Of a DNA stretch of 50,526 bases, positions 17,748-25,816 are shown piece after piece; within the stretch, counting starts at the first letter, position 1; each line of letters begins with the position of its first letter. The position numbers and the translations under genes are program-made. Below the pieces are notes generated by a model. It was not told the origin of the DNA. It made no database searches and saw only the letters and a list, made by a program, of their open reading frames with translations. Origin of the DNA: Candidatus Methanomethylophilaceae archaeon (GTDB lineage Archaea > Thermoplasmatota > Thermoplasmata > Methanomassiliicoccales > Methanomethylophilaceae); the NCBI GenBank assembly GCA_944320495.1, contig CALUHR010000014.1, forward strand, positions 1 to 50,526, given 5' to 3'.

Positions 17748-18812
17748 TCATCCGGAACGTTCTCCGGGGGCCGTCGACGGACTTGGTCGCAGGACCCCGT
17801 GAATACGACGTCGTAGATGTTCCGAGATGATCGGAGGTCGCAGTTCCGGCACCGGTATGCGATGGAAGCCGAGCGTCTCCGTCCTTCCGGCGGCCGCGGC
17901 CACAAGTTCCGATATGTGCACCACCGGGAGGCCTCCCTCATAGGCGTCGTACTTCACATGGCACATGGGGCAGTCGACGACGATGACCTCCGCTCCGGAG
18001 CACTCCTCCTCGCGCATGGCCATCAGCTCCCCCGCGACAGGGGCGCTCTTGCCGCAGCAGCCCCACTCGCGGTTGACCACGCGGCAGTTCATCGCTTCGA
18101 GCACGGCCCTCATCTGCTTCGCCCTGGGGGCGGCGGAGCACCCGGGCTCCATCGCGACGGCGACCGTCCTCCCGAATCTGGGGAGGTCCCCGATCCTGGC
18201 GTCCAGGAACTGGATGAAGTCCACGGCCCCGTCGTCGACGGCGGAGAGCTCGTCGCTGCAGCCGGGGCATATGCACACTATGTCCCTGTCCCCCGCGCCC
18301 TCGCACATCTCCTTCTTGGCGTTGCGTCTCTCGTGACCGGTCATGCCGATGAACTGCACCGGGTGCAGACAGCACCCCTCGTCCGGAAGCGGGCACGGGC
18401 GCACCCCGACGGCGTCCATGGCGGCCGCCCCGGCGTGCTCCAGATAGGGAGCCTGGGCCCTGACCGTGCATCCCGACATGAGGCAGGCGTCCTGTCCCGT
18501 CCACTCGGGCTCGATCAAGCGGTCATCCGCGGGGGCGCGGGCGAAGCCCGTCTCCCTATAGGTGTCGGATACCGTCACCCCGCGTTCGATGGCGATGAGC
18601 ATCCTGATGACCGTGAATGGGTCGGACCTCCTGCAGATCTGCGAGCATGTGCCGCAGACGATGCACTGGTCCAGCCCCTCCTCCCCGCCGGCCATGATCT
18701 CCATGGGGTCGATCCCGCCGACGGCGCAGGACGGGCAGGCGGCGGTGCACCTGCCGCACAGTATGCACGTGCGCCTGATCCTGTCGATCTCCTGTGTAAG
18801 TGCGTGACTCAT
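17748..18812 (-). CDS. HdrD-like iron-sulfur protein (HdrC-type clusters plus two CCG domains)
   Basis: This 354-residue protein resembles subunit D of heterodisulfide reductase, a natural fusion of HdrC and HdrB. The N-terminal part has two [4Fe-4S] motifs with cysteines at 16, 19, 22, 26 and 50, 53, 56, 60. The C-terminal part has two CCG-type groups: EGCCLHP with CPGC near 150-190, and WGCCGKS with CPMC near 250-290. These bind the noncubane clusters that reduce the CoM-S-S-CoB heterodisulfide in methanogens. It is somewhat shorter than typical HdrD and sits in an operon with mevalonate kinase, not with other Hdr genes, so it could serve another CCG-domain redox role. The start at 18812 overlaps the mevalonate kinase stop as ATGA. 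Confidence 0.8.
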   Translation of the reverse strand: MSHALTQEIDRIRRTCILCGRCTAACPSCAVGGIDPMEIMAGGEEGLDQCIVCGTCSQICRRSDPFTVIRMLIAIERGVTVSDTYRETGFARAPADDRLIEPEWTGQDACLMSGCTVRAQAPYLEHAGAAAMDAVGVRPCPLPDEGCCLHPVQFIGMTGHERRNAKKEMCEGAGDRDIVCICPGCSDELSAVDDGAVDFIQFLDARIGDLPRFGRTVAVAMEPGCSAAPRAKQMRAVLEAMNCRVVNREWGCCGKSAPVAGELMAMREEECSGAEVIVVDCPMCHVKYDAYEGGLPVVHISELVAAAAGRTETLGFHRIPVPELRPPIISEHLRRRIHGVLRPSPSTAPGERSG

Positions 18813-19777
18813 CTCCTCAGCTCCGCGGTGGTGGGCGGGCGGAGCTCCATGCGGGCCCCCGCCCCACCGGTCCTGACTACGTACGGCGTCCCTCCGCGGG
18901 ACGCGATGGCCTGGCAGACCTTCTCCGGGCGGTCGGTGAGGGCCACCATGCACCCTCCCCCTCCGGACCCGGTGAGCTTCGCGCCGTAGGAGTACGGGAG
19001 CGAGGCGTTGACCAGGCGGTTCAGCTCGTCGCACGATACCCCGAGGATCGACAGCAGCTTGTGGTCGCGGGTCATGAGCCTTCCCAGCTCCTCCTTGTCC
19101 CCGCGCATGAGCGCCCTCCCTCCCTGGACCGTGAGCTCGGCGATGTCGTCGATGACCTCGCAGGCGAAGCGGCTGCGCTCCATGTACCTGTGGACCCTGT
19201 CCACCAACGGGCCGGTGGGGGCCCTGATGCCGGTGTTCCCGATGACGAAGGTCATCTCGGGGACCTCCAGGTCGCTGAAGCTCCAGTGTCTCTCGCCGCG
19301 GGAGACGTCCCACAGGTGCCTTCCGCGGGGCTCCGGCATGTTGACCGTTATCCCGCCTCCGTGCACGCAGGCCGAGGCGTCCATGGGACTGCCGTTGCCC
19401 TGGGCGTAGAACTCGGCGCCGTAGGCCTCGAGCATGACCTCCTCCTCGGTGAGGTGCCTGCCGTCCATAGCGGCTAGGGCCATGGCCATCGCGGCGCTGA
19501 GCGCCGCCGAGGACCCCATCCCCGATCCGACGGGGATGTCGCTGTGCGTCTCCACGTCGACGGCGTGCCTCAGGTCCCTGGTGAGGTACCTGAGGTGGGG
19601 CTGGCGCCTGAAGTCGAGCCTCTCGCCGTTCATGGTGTTCCATCTGGAGCGCCTGACGGCGACGGTCATCCTCAGGTCCGCGGCGAGGACTATCGCCGGC
19701 CTCCCGTAGACGACCGAGTGCTCCCCCAGGATGACGAACTTCCCGGGGGCGGATGCGGTGTACCAGTGGTCCCTCAT
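18809..19777 (-). CDS. mvk: Mevalonate kinase (GHMP family)
   Basis: This 322-residue enzyme phosphorylates mevalonate at O-5 in isoprenoid synthesis. The N-terminal substrate motif SAPGKFVILGEHSVVYGRPA lies near residues 9-28. The glycine-rich ATP loop IPVGSGMGSSAALS is near 85-98, and the C-terminal GHMP motif KLTGSGGGGCMVAL near 279-292. This product feeds the isoprenoid chains used by the lipid operon that converges on it. It overlaps both neighbours by four bases (ATGA), so translation is coupled from the unknown protein through to the HdrD-like protein. Confidence 0.93.
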   Translation of the reverse strand: MRDHWYTASAPGKFVILGEHSVVYGRPAIVLAADLRMTVAVRRSRWNTMNGERLDFRRQPHLRYLTRDLRHAVDVETHSDIPVGSGMGSSAALSAAMAMALAAMDGRHLTEEEVMLEAYGAEFYAQGNGSPMDASACVHGGGITVNMPEPRGRHLWDVSRGERHWSFSDLEVPEMTFVIGNTGIRAPTGPLVDRVHRYMERSRFACEVIDDIAELTVQGGRALMRGDKEELGRLMTRDHKLLSILGVSCDELNRLVNASLPYSYGAKLTGSGGGGCMVALTDRPEKVCQAIASRGGTPYVVRTGGAGARMELRPPTTAELRR

Positions 19778-20289
19778 TCCAGACCGTACCTTCTGACCTG
19801 CTCGGTGACGGCGTCGCTGGGGTTGCGGCCGTTGAGCCTGGGCTGGGGGATGCCCCACCAGGCGTCCTCCATGTCCGCGAGCCTCCTCTGGAAGTCCTCG
19901 TCGGACTCCCCCTCCTCCTGCTCGACCTCGGTGAGGGCCTTGGTCATCTCGCCGAAGAGGTCCACCTCGAAGTTGGTGTTCACCAGGCAGACGCCCAGGT
20001 ACCCGTCGATGGAGGCGGCGACCTCCTCGCGGGTGTCGGGGTCCAGGGACTCCATGACGATGTCGAGGACGCTGTTGGCGGTCATCTTGAAGATCATCGC
20101 GGGGCGGGCCTCGGCGGGTATGTCGGGGTCGTTCTCCACGGTGGCGATCATGTCCTTCAGGAACAGGTCCGCCATGGCGGAGGTCCTGTTGGGGTTCCTG
20201 CCGAAGGTCATCTCGAGGTGCTCCTTCTCGGGGTCCTCCTGTTCGTCTCCGCCGAAAAGCGCCGCGTTGGGGTCGAGCTCTCCTGACAT
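19774..20289 (-). CDS. Unknown acidic protein in the mevalonate kinase operon
   Basis: This protein of 171 residues is acidic and mostly helical, with no signal peptide, membrane segment or cysteine pattern. I do not recognise its family. Readable landmarks are FGRNPNRTSAMADLF near the middle of the N-terminal third and a Trp-rich EDAWWGIPQPR near the C terminus. The ATG at 20289 is preferred over a TTG two codons upstream because aggag lies 9 bases before it. It starts two bases after the aminotransferase stop codon and overlaps mvk by four bases. Tight coupling suggests it is a real, expressed gene. Confidence 0.75.
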   Translation of the reverse strand: MSGELDPNAALFGGDEQEDPEKEHLEMTFGRNPNRTSAMADLFLKDMIATVENDPDIPAEARPAMIFKMTANSVLDIVMESLDPDTREEVAASIDGYLGVCLVNTNFEVDLFGEMTKALTEVEQEEGESDEDFQRRLADMEDAWWGIPQPRLNGRNPSDAVTEQVRRYGLE

Positions 20290-20291
20290 GT

Positions 20292-21422
20292 TCAATCACT
20301 CCTGCGGGACATGACGTCCGCCAATATGTCCATTCCTCTCTTTATCTTCGATTCGTCGGCGGCGTAGGAGAACCTGAGGTGCTTCTCGCCGTATGAACCG
20401 AAGGCGGATCCCGGGGTGCAGATGAGCCCGGCGGAGGCGAGCTCCGCCGCGAGGTCCGCGGACGGGACGTCCGCCTCGTAGGAAGGGAAGGCGTAGAAGG
20501 CGCCCTTCGGCGGGATGATGGACATGCCGGGGATGTCGTTGATCCTCTCGCAGATCAGGTCCCTGCGGCCCCTGAAGACGGACCTGGCGTTGTCCAGATA
20601 TGGCTTCATGTGGGGGAGCGCGGCGAGGATGCCGTACAAGGGCGGCATGGCGGGGCTGGCGCAGACGTGGTACTGCATCTTGATCAGAGCGTCCATCATC
20701 TCGTCCTCGGCGGCGACGAACCCCATCCTCCAGCCGGTGACGGCCATCATCTTCGAGAACCCGTTCACGACGACGGAGCAGTCGAGGGAGTCCATGAAGG
20801 ACGTGTGCTCGCCCTCGTAGATGAACTCGCAGTACACCTCGTCGGCGAGGATGGTTATGTTCTTGTCGCGGGCGATGTCCAGGAGGGCCTTCTTCGACTC
20901 CTCGGTGAGCACTCCGCCCGTCGGGTTGGACGGGGTGGTGACGACGATCATGCTGGTCTCCTTCGTGATCCTGGACTGGATGTCGTCGATGTCGGGCTGG
21001 AAGAGCCCGTCGTCGGTGAGCCTGTACTCCCTCGGGGTGGCGCCGGCGAGGCTGGCGTGCGGCCCGTAGATGACGAACCCGGGGCTGGGCACCAGCACCT
21101 CGTCGCCGGGGTCGACCATGGCCTGGGTGACCTCGAGCAGGGCGGTGGAGCCGCTGGGGGTTATCATGACGTTCGACCCGTTCAGCTTCCCGTACTTCGA
21201 GAAGTAGTCCGCGATGGCGTCCCTGAGCTCGGGGATGCCGGCGGTGGGGCCGTATTTGTTCCTGCCAGCCTTCGAGGCCTCGCACATGGCCTCGATGGCC
21301 TCCGCGGGAGGGTCGAGGTCCGGCTCGCCTAGACCGAGGTTGATCGAGTCCGGTCCCGCCAGGTCGAACATCTTGCGGATGCCCGACATCGGGATGCTGT
21401 CTATCCTCTGTGAGGACTTCAT
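20292..21422 (-). CDS. PLP-dependent aminotransferase (class I/II, aspartate aminotransferase-like)
   Basis: This 376-residue enzyme belongs to fold-type I aminotransferases. The N-terminal substrate segment is INLGLGEPDLDPP. The PLP contacts are TPSGSTALLEV near residues 88-98 and SNPTGG near 165-170. The Schiff-base lysine is in NGFSKMMAVTGWRMGF near 218-233. The C-terminal RFSYA carries the carboxylate-binding arginine. Archaeal members act on aspartate or on aromatic and branched-chain amino acids; the exact donor cannot be told. It is the first gene of a four-gene operon and has its own TATA box (gatttatctg, 21443-21452 on the minus strand). Confidence 0.9.
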   Translation of the reverse strand: MKSSQRIDSIPMSGIRKMFDLAGPDSINLGLGEPDLDPPAEAIEAMCEASKAGRNKYGPTAGIPELRDAIADYFSKYGKLNGSNVMITPSGSTALLEVTQAMVDPGDEVLVPSPGFVIYGPHASLAGATPREYRLTDDGLFQPDIDDIQSRITKETSMIVVTTPSNPTGGVLTEESKKALLDIARDKNITILADEVYCEFIYEGEHTSFMDSLDCSVVVNGFSKMMAVTGWRMGFVAAEDEMMDALIKMQYHVCASPAMPPLYGILAALPHMKPYLDNARSVFRGRRDLICERINDIPGMSIIPPKGAFYAFPSYEADVPSADLAAELASAGLICTPGSAFGSYGEKHLRFSYAADESKIKRGMDILADVMSRRSD

Positions 21423-21442
21423 GGGCGGTGAATGGACGTTCC

Positions 21443-21452
21443 AGATAAATCA
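21443..21452 (-). promoter_or_regulatory. TATA box of the aminotransferase operon
   Basis: On the minus strand gatttatctg lies about 21-30 bases before the ATG at 21422, implying a leaderless transcript. Confidence 0.5.
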
Positions 21453-21581
21453 GATTGCCAGGGGTCGGGTTTAACGCCGTTGACGGGGTCATCGGGGACC
21501 GACGCTTCGAGGACAAATGTGCCAGACGTCGGGGAAGGGGCCTCCGGGGGGTGTCGGAGGGGCGCGGGGGCCATTGCATCC

Positions 21582-21590
21582 CCTTAAATA
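21582..21590 (+). promoter_or_regulatory. Possible TATA box in a gap without clear genes
   Basis: ccttaaata lies in the 200-base gap after the divergent aminotransferase gene. A start about 25 bases downstream would fall near 21608-21612, close to ATG codons at 21608 and 21625. Confidence 0.35.
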
Positions 21591-21624
21591 CGCACATCGT
21601 GTGGCATATGGAGAGGGATAAGGG

Positions 21625-21858
21625 ATGCCCGGAAGCGCTCCCAGAAGGAGCTCCATAGACCGCTTCGACGCCAGCGTCGAGGAGGGTACATTCGGAGGCT
21701 ACGAGGCCTTCGGCGTCTACAGCGAGGACGCCGGAAGCGGAAGGTCCTCCGAGTACGAGATTTTCATAGTGAGCACAGGGGCCGAGTTCCGATCCCGGTG
21801 CTCCGATCGGCAGAAGGGTCCTCCATCCCGCCCGTTTTCAATAACAATCATAACATAA
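21625..21858 (+). CDS. Small hypothetical ORF (77 residues)
   Basis: This short frame starts at an ATG 17 bases after another ATG that would give only 16 residues. The N-terminal part (RRSSIDRFDASVEEGTFGGY) looks like protein, while the last third is basic and irregular. It may be a real small gene, or the remnant of a longer one broken near 21780. The TATA-like element at 21582-21590 gives weak support. No domain is recognisable. Confidence 0.3.
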   Translation: MPGSAPRRSSIDRFDASVEEGTFGGYEAFGVYSEDAGSGRSSEYEIFIVSTGAEFRSRCSDRQKGPPSRPFSITIIT

Positions 21859-21909
21859 GTTACAAAGATAACAGCCAGCAGTTTATCATTATCCACCGGC
21901 TCATCCGTT

Positions 21910-21930
21910 CCGGAGGCCATGAGCCTCCGG
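21910..21930 (+). promoter_or_regulatory. Leader hairpin before the DUF4352-like gene
   Basis: ccggaggc (21910-21917) pairs with gcctccgg (21923-21930) across a 5-base loop, ten bases before the ATG. The stem contains the only purine-rich Shine-Dalgarno-like run, so folding could limit translation. A TATA-like gtttatcat near 21880-21888 would give a leader of about 35 bases. Confidence 0.35.
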
Positions 21931-21940
21931 GAATGATAGT

Positions 21941-22414
21941 ATGAAGACAGGATGGAAGGTGGCTGTGGCCATCGTGGCGGTCGTCGTGATCGTCGCGGTC
22001 ATCGCCGCAGTCGGGTCCGGCGACGATTCGCCGGAGGTCCGCTACGATTACGAGATCGAGGTGGCCGATTTGTTCACCTCGTCGAGCGGCTATGAGGAGA
22101 CGCCCTCGCCGGGCAATCAGTACGTCATCGTCACATGGACCGTGGCCAACGACTCCTACGGGGACGGGTTCCACACGAACGACCTGTTCTTCCAGGCCAA
22201 GGTCGTGGCCGGAGGGGTTGCGTACGGCACGAGCATCGACATGTACACGCATCCGGGATACCTCCTCGGTGATATCCTGGAGGGCGAGAGGGCGACGTTC
22301 GTCTACGTCTATGAGGTGCCAGCGGGCATTCCCGCCGAGGACCTTGATGTGCAGGTGCACTACGCGGACTTCGATCCGCCGTCCATGGAGAGGGACACGT
22401 CCCTCCGAGGCTGA
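21941..22414 (+). CDS. Membrane-anchored DUF4352-like extracellular protein
   Basis: This 157-residue protein has an N-terminal membrane helix made almost wholly of Val, Ala and Ile (residues 7-24) after a Lys-containing start. An acidic beta-rich domain follows. The pattern NQYVIVTWTVAND, then NDLFFQAKV and a C-terminal VYVYEVPAG, is typical of the DUF4352 immunoglobulin-like fold found in exported lipoproteins and anchored proteins. No lipobox cysteine is present, so the helix should stay as an anchor. Its role is unknown. A hairpin terminator follows after six bases. Confidence 0.7.
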   Translation: MKTGWKVAVAIVAVVVIVAVIAAVGSGDDSPEVRYDYEIEVADLFTSSSGYEETPSPGNQYVIVTWTVANDSYGDGFHTNDLFFQAKVVAGGVAYGTSIDMYTHPGYLLGDILEGERATFVYVYEVPAGIPAEDLDVQVHYADFDPPSMERDTSLRG

Positions 22415-22420
22415 AACCCA

Positions 22421-22436
22421 GGGGCCGCGAGGCCCC
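22421..22436 (+). terminator. Hairpin terminator after the DUF4352-like gene
   Basis: ggggcc-gcga-ggcccc forms a perfect 6-bp stem with a GNRA tetraloop, six bases after the stop codon. Confidence 0.6.
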
Positions 22437-22855
22437 GCTATATGCTGGTGTGGAGCGGCCCAGAGTCCCGGAAGAGGGCGGAGGCGGCCTGCATCTTGAG
22501 GCGTTTGAGCTCCGGCCTCGGGACGCCTGTGGACGATATGAACTGCCTATCCTTCCCGATGATGCGCAGCCCGAAGGGCGAGGTGCTGAGATCATGCTGT
22601 GGTCGCACAGCGAGGGCACGGTGTCTATACCGGCGGAAGTGCCCGTGCCGGCATGCTAGGGTATCTGTTCGGAGGGCAGATCTGTTGGTAATTGTGGACG
22701 AGGACACGCTCGGGTCCGAGCTGTTCAATGGGCCCAGACACTTCGAGAGTATTTGCCCGGATTTGAGGCAGATCAGGCTCCGTGTGGAGAGGAACAGAAG
22801 AGGTGGCTGCGTGCAGCTGCCCGGTCTGGAGAGGACGATATCTGGCAGGATGTCC
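22437..22855. other. Stretch without a credible gene, possible decayed coding DNA
   Basis: Open frames of 140-150 codons exist on both strands, but their composition is irregular, they overlap each other, and none shows a domain. The GC content is still host-like here. It may hold a decayed gene at the left edge of the island that follows. I see no RNA gene or repeat. Confidence 0.35.
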
Positions 22856-23071
22856 TCAGACATTTGAGCGGGTGTCGGGTCCGAGGGCAGGACGATCATC
22901 CTGAGGTTCCAGCGAATCGATCGACAGCTCGACGGAGAATCTGGCGCCGCAGGGGCAGGAATGGCATTCGAGATACGAGGAGACGGAGGGCTCTGTGTAC
23001 TTGAGAGAGGATGGGTCTAGCAGATGCCCGCATACAGGGCATTTGGATACGATAAACGAATCAAATGTCAT
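22856..23071 (-). CDS. Small zinc-ribbon-like protein (71 residues)
   Basis: The frame encodes SKCPVCGHLLDP near residues 9-20 and CHSCPCGARFSVEL near 36-49, a plausible pair of metal-binding knuckles. The C-terminal 20 residues look less ordered. AT-rich sequence upstream (tcaatataac near 23082) could be its promoter. It lies where composition changes from host-like to AT-rich, so it may be a remnant of an island gene. Function is unknown. Confidence 0.4.
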   Translation of the reverse strand: MTFDSFIVSKCPVCGHLLDPSSLKYTEPSVSSYLECHSCPCGARFSVELSIDSLEPQDDRPALGPDTRSNV

Positions 23072-23306
23072 ATGATTGTTATATTGATATCGAATAGATA
23101 ATATTCACTCTAAATCGGTTATGTCAAATGCTGATATCCAATGTTGCCGAGTTAGAGTTTTAATGCTGTATATTGTACTTTTTTGTAATTCATATTTAAG
23201 TAGATTCTATGCTTTACGTCTAATAAAAGTTGTTTCAGAATATTTTTTGGTAACCTAAAAGAATTATTGAAATCGATATTGATTTTTGATTCCTAGAAAA
23301 CCGGCA

Positions 23307-23315
23307 GTTTAATAC
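23307..23315 (+). promoter_or_regulatory. TATA box of the defence operon
   Basis: gtttaatac lies about 23-31 bases before the ATG at 23338, implying a leaderless first gene. The upstream stretch 23072-23306 is very AT-rich and holds no gene. It contains a near-palindrome around ttggtaacctaa (about 23247-23258) and an aatc...gatt dyad (about 23270-23284) that could be operator sites. Confidence 0.5.
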
Positions 23316-23337
23316 GATCTGCTTTGAAGTTACAATT

Positions 23338-23907
23338 ATGACCAAAATTGGCGAGTACGTTGGTGTCGAGCAGATTGTAGAAGAGGCAGGAGTCAAAAGT
23401 GCTGCAGGTTTGCAATGTGGTATTCTAGTAAACGACGATGACAAGAGAACTACACTAATCATAGCGTTGCCTGGAGTGGGCACTCCTAGATATCCAAACT
23501 ACTGGGATCAGAAAAAAATCGGTGTTCTCCACTACTGTGGTACAGACAAGGGGCAGTCCAAGTCTATTCCGAAACAAAACATCAATTCGAGATTGAACTC
23601 TGCAGTCAATACAGGGGTGTATCCGATACACGTGTACATTCGGCATCCGAATCACGTGTTTCGGTACATGGGTGAATTCATTCGGTGCAGAGAGTACGAT
23701 GAAGAGTTGGAAAACGGGGGCAAGATCATCTATCGTTTCGGGCTGATATCGAAGAATATCGATGTAATTGCTCCAATATTGAACAGTTATTTCAATCGAA
23801 ATTTCTCTACAATAGAGAAAGGCATAGAATCTGAATTTGGAAATACTCAAGAATTCATCATTAAGTCGAGATATGTCAAACAGGCCCGCAGATCCCCCAA
23901 TGTCTGA
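23338..23907 (+). CDS. SRA/PUA-like putative modified-DNA reader, first gene of the defence operon
   Basis: This 189-residue protein is not certain, but its pattern resembles SRA-type modified-base-binding domains of type IV and McrA-like restriction proteins. A beta strand with PRYPNYWDQKKIG (about residues 51-63) is followed by LHYCGTDKGQS (about 65-75), an Asn-containing turn (QNINSRLNSAV, about 81-91), then PIHVYIR and a late FRYMGEF (about 109-115). Such domains flip out 5-methylcytosine or similar bases. The operon also faces a C5-cytosine methyltransferase, which gives a possible ligand. No nuclease motif is seen in it. Its end overlaps the Vsr gene. Base composition is AT-rich, unlike the flanking host genes. 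Confidence 0.5.
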   Translation: MTKIGEYVGVEQIVEEAGVKSAAGLQCGILVNDDDKRTTLIIALPGVGTPRYPNYWDQKKIGVLHYCGTDKGQSKSIPKQNINSRLNSAVNTGVYPIHVYIRHPNHVFRYMGEFIRCREYDEELENGGKIIYRFGLISKNIDVIAPILNSYFNRNFSTIEKGIESEFGNTQEFIIKSRYVKQARRSPNV

Positions 23908-24337
23908 TGGCGTCCGGAAGTGTATGAGATCCAACAGGTCCAAGGGAACAACCCCTGAGCTCAGAGTCAGAAGCGCTCTTCGTGAAGCAGGATATCCTGG
24001 ATACAGGCTGAATTGGAAAAAGGCTCCTGGTAAGCCAGATATATGCTATCCTGGAAGAAAAGTAGCGATATTTGTCAATGGATGCTTCTGGCACAGATGC
24101 CCGCACTGCAATCTCCCACTGCCAAAACACAATTCCGAATATTGGATCCCTAAGTTAGAACGTAATGTGGAGCGTGACCGCGAGCAGAGGCTTGAGCTCA
24201 ATAGTATGGGTTGGACAGTTGTTGACATTTGGGAGTGCGAGCTAAAGAGGGACTTTGAAGGGTCTGTGAATCATGCACTAGATGCTCTTCGTGAGGCGGA
24301 TTCAGGTATCAAATCATCTAAATCGTATTCTCAGTAA
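23873..24337 (+). CDS. vsr: Very short patch repair (Vsr) endonuclease
   Basis: This 154-residue protein is a Vsr nicking endonuclease, which cuts 5' of the T in T:G mismatches formed when 5-methylcytosine deaminates. The N-terminal SDGVRKCMRSNRSKGTTPE matches the Vsr start. The core has GKPDICYPGRKVAIFVNGCF (about residues 53-72, with the catalytic Asp), HRCPHC (zinc ligands), NVERDREQRLELNSMGW and VVDIWECEL. Starts at 23873 and 23900 are both possible; both overlap the upstream gene (by 35 or 8 bases). Vsr is normally paired with a cytosine methyltransferase, and one is encoded 7 kb downstream on the opposite strand. Confidence 0.92.
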   Translation: MSNRPADPPMSDGVRKCMRSNRSKGTTPELRVRSALREAGYPGYRLNWKKAPGKPDICYPGRKVAIFVNGCFWHRCPHCNLPLPKHNSEYWIPKLERNVERDREQRLELNSMGWTVVDIWECELKRDFEGSVNHALDALREADSGIKSSKSYSQ

Positions 24338-24379
24338 AGTAGTCTTAAGCCATCCTATAACATATTAGACAAAGATCAG

Positions 24380-25816
24380 ATGAGGGAAGTACAGTCTCCG
24401 CCAACTGCTGCGGCACTCATGGAATCCACTAGGTCCATTGGATATTCGTTTGACTCTGCAGTTGCGGATATTGTTGACAACAGCATAAGCGCTAATGCTA
24501 TGCATGTATGGATTAGGACGCTTCCTGACGATGACCCCTACCTGTCAATTCTAGACGATGGGGACGGCATGGACTCACAGGAGCTGTGCGAGGCGATGAG
24601 GTACGGCGTTAATCCCAATCTTGTCCGCGATCCAAACGACCTCGGGCGCTTCGGATTAGGGATGAAAATGGCATCCTTGTCTCAATGCAGGCGTCTAACC
24701 GTGGTATCTAAGACTAAAGACTCTCTTTCTGCGTGCAGATGGGATCTGGACCGCGTCATTGAGACAGATGAATGGACTTTACAGATTCTATCGGAAGAGG
24801 ATATCGTGGATGTTCCGATGTATGATGATCTCAAGGATCTCGATCATGGAACCCTGGTGGTCTGGCAGGATCTGGACAAGCTGAAGGAACGCTCAATCGA
24901 TATGCAGGATCTTATGACTGAAACTATCGCATCGTGCAGAAGTCATCTGAGTCTAGTCTTCCACAGATTTCTTGACTCGACGTACGGCGGTCGTTTGGAG
25001 ATGTTCATGAACGGCAGTGAGATAATGCCGTTGGACCCATTTCTTTCAAGAAACACGAAGGTTGCTCGTCTTCCGGAGCAGACAATGGAAATACAGGGGC
25101 AAACAGTGGTCATTAGACCGTTTGTCCTTCCTCCAGAGTCTACTCTGTCCAAGAGGGATGTAGAGCTAATGGGGGGAATGAAACGTAACCTTCAGGGGTT
25201 CTGGGTGTACAGAAACAAGAGACTCATAATTCCTGGAACGTGGTTCAGGCTTACTGGTAGCAAGGAGCTGACAAAGCTGGCTAGAGTGATGATTGACATA
25301 CCAAACACTCTTGACTCAATTTGGGATATTGATGTGAAGAAGTCATCTGCAATTGTTCCGGCACCGTTCCGTAGGGATTTTGAGAGTATTTTGGATCAGA
25401 TTCTGACGAAAAGTGAACGCAAGTACACCTACAGAGGTCGCAAGGCAAATGATGATTCCAAGACGTTCTTCTGGGACAAGATCGAAAAGAACGGTTCGTT
25501 ATCATATCAGGTAAATCTTAGTCATCCGCTGATTAGGCAGGGGATGGATCAGCTTGACGAAGAGTCCCGCGCCTGGTTTGAGAGAATAATAGCTCTTCTT
25601 GGCAGATCTTTGCCACTTGAGGATATCTTTGCATCTTTGGCAGGCAGATCTGAATGGCATTTAGGTGAGACGCGCGAGGAGACGGATCAGATCATTGGTA
25701 TGGGAATAGGTCTTTTGGAAATGGGCCTAAAGCTGGAGGATCTCATCATGATGGAGCCCTTCATTGGAAACAAGAAGGCACTGGATGCGTTAAGGAGATA
25801 CGAAAGGGGAGTATAA
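24380..25816 (+). CDS. MORC-family GHKL ATPase of a restriction-modification system
   Basis: This 478-residue protein has an N-terminal GHKL ATPase related to MutL, Hsp90 and eukaryotic MORC. The N box is SAVADIVDNSISANA (residues 26-40), with Mg-binding Asn34. At the usual catalytic glutamate position there is Asp30. The G1 box is LDDGDGM (58-64), the G2 box GRFGLGMKMAS (89-99), and a later G3-type GTLVVW follows. The S5-like domain and a unique C-terminal half follow (FWVYRNKRLIIPGTWF near 270-285). Prokaryotic MORC proteins of this kind are known from bioinformatic work to sit with Z1, PD-(D/E)XK and methyltransferase genes. They probably act as ATP-gated DNA clamps. The stop overlaps the next start by one base. 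Confidence 0.88.
   Translation: MREVQSPPTAAALMESTRSIGYSFDSAVADIVDNSISANAMHVWIRTLPDDDPYLSILDDGDGMDSQELCEAMRYGVNPNLVRDPNDLGRFGLGMKMASLSQCRRLTVVSKTKDSLSACRWDLDRVIETDEWTLQILSEEDIVDVPMYDDLKDLDHGTLVVWQDLDKLKERSIDMQDLMTETIASCRSHLSLVFHRFLDSTYGGRLEMFMNGSEIMPLDPFLSRNTKVARLPEQTMEIQGQTVVIRPFVLPPESTLSKRDVELMGGMKRNLQGFWVYRNKRLIIPGTWFRLTGSKELTKLARVMIDIPNTLDSIWDIDVKKSSAIVPAPFRRDFESILDQILTKSERKYTYRGRKANDDSKTFFWDKIEKNGSLSYQVNLSHPLIRQGMDQLDEESRAWFERIIALLGRSLPLEDIFASLAGRSEWHLGETREETDQIIGMGIGLLEMGLKLEDLIMMEPFIGNKKALDALRRYERGV

Noticed and set aside
22438..22899. Overlapping frames of 141 and 153 codons on opposite strands near the island's left edge
   Set aside because: Neither shows a recognisable family, a start signal or consistent codon use, so both are left out as genes.
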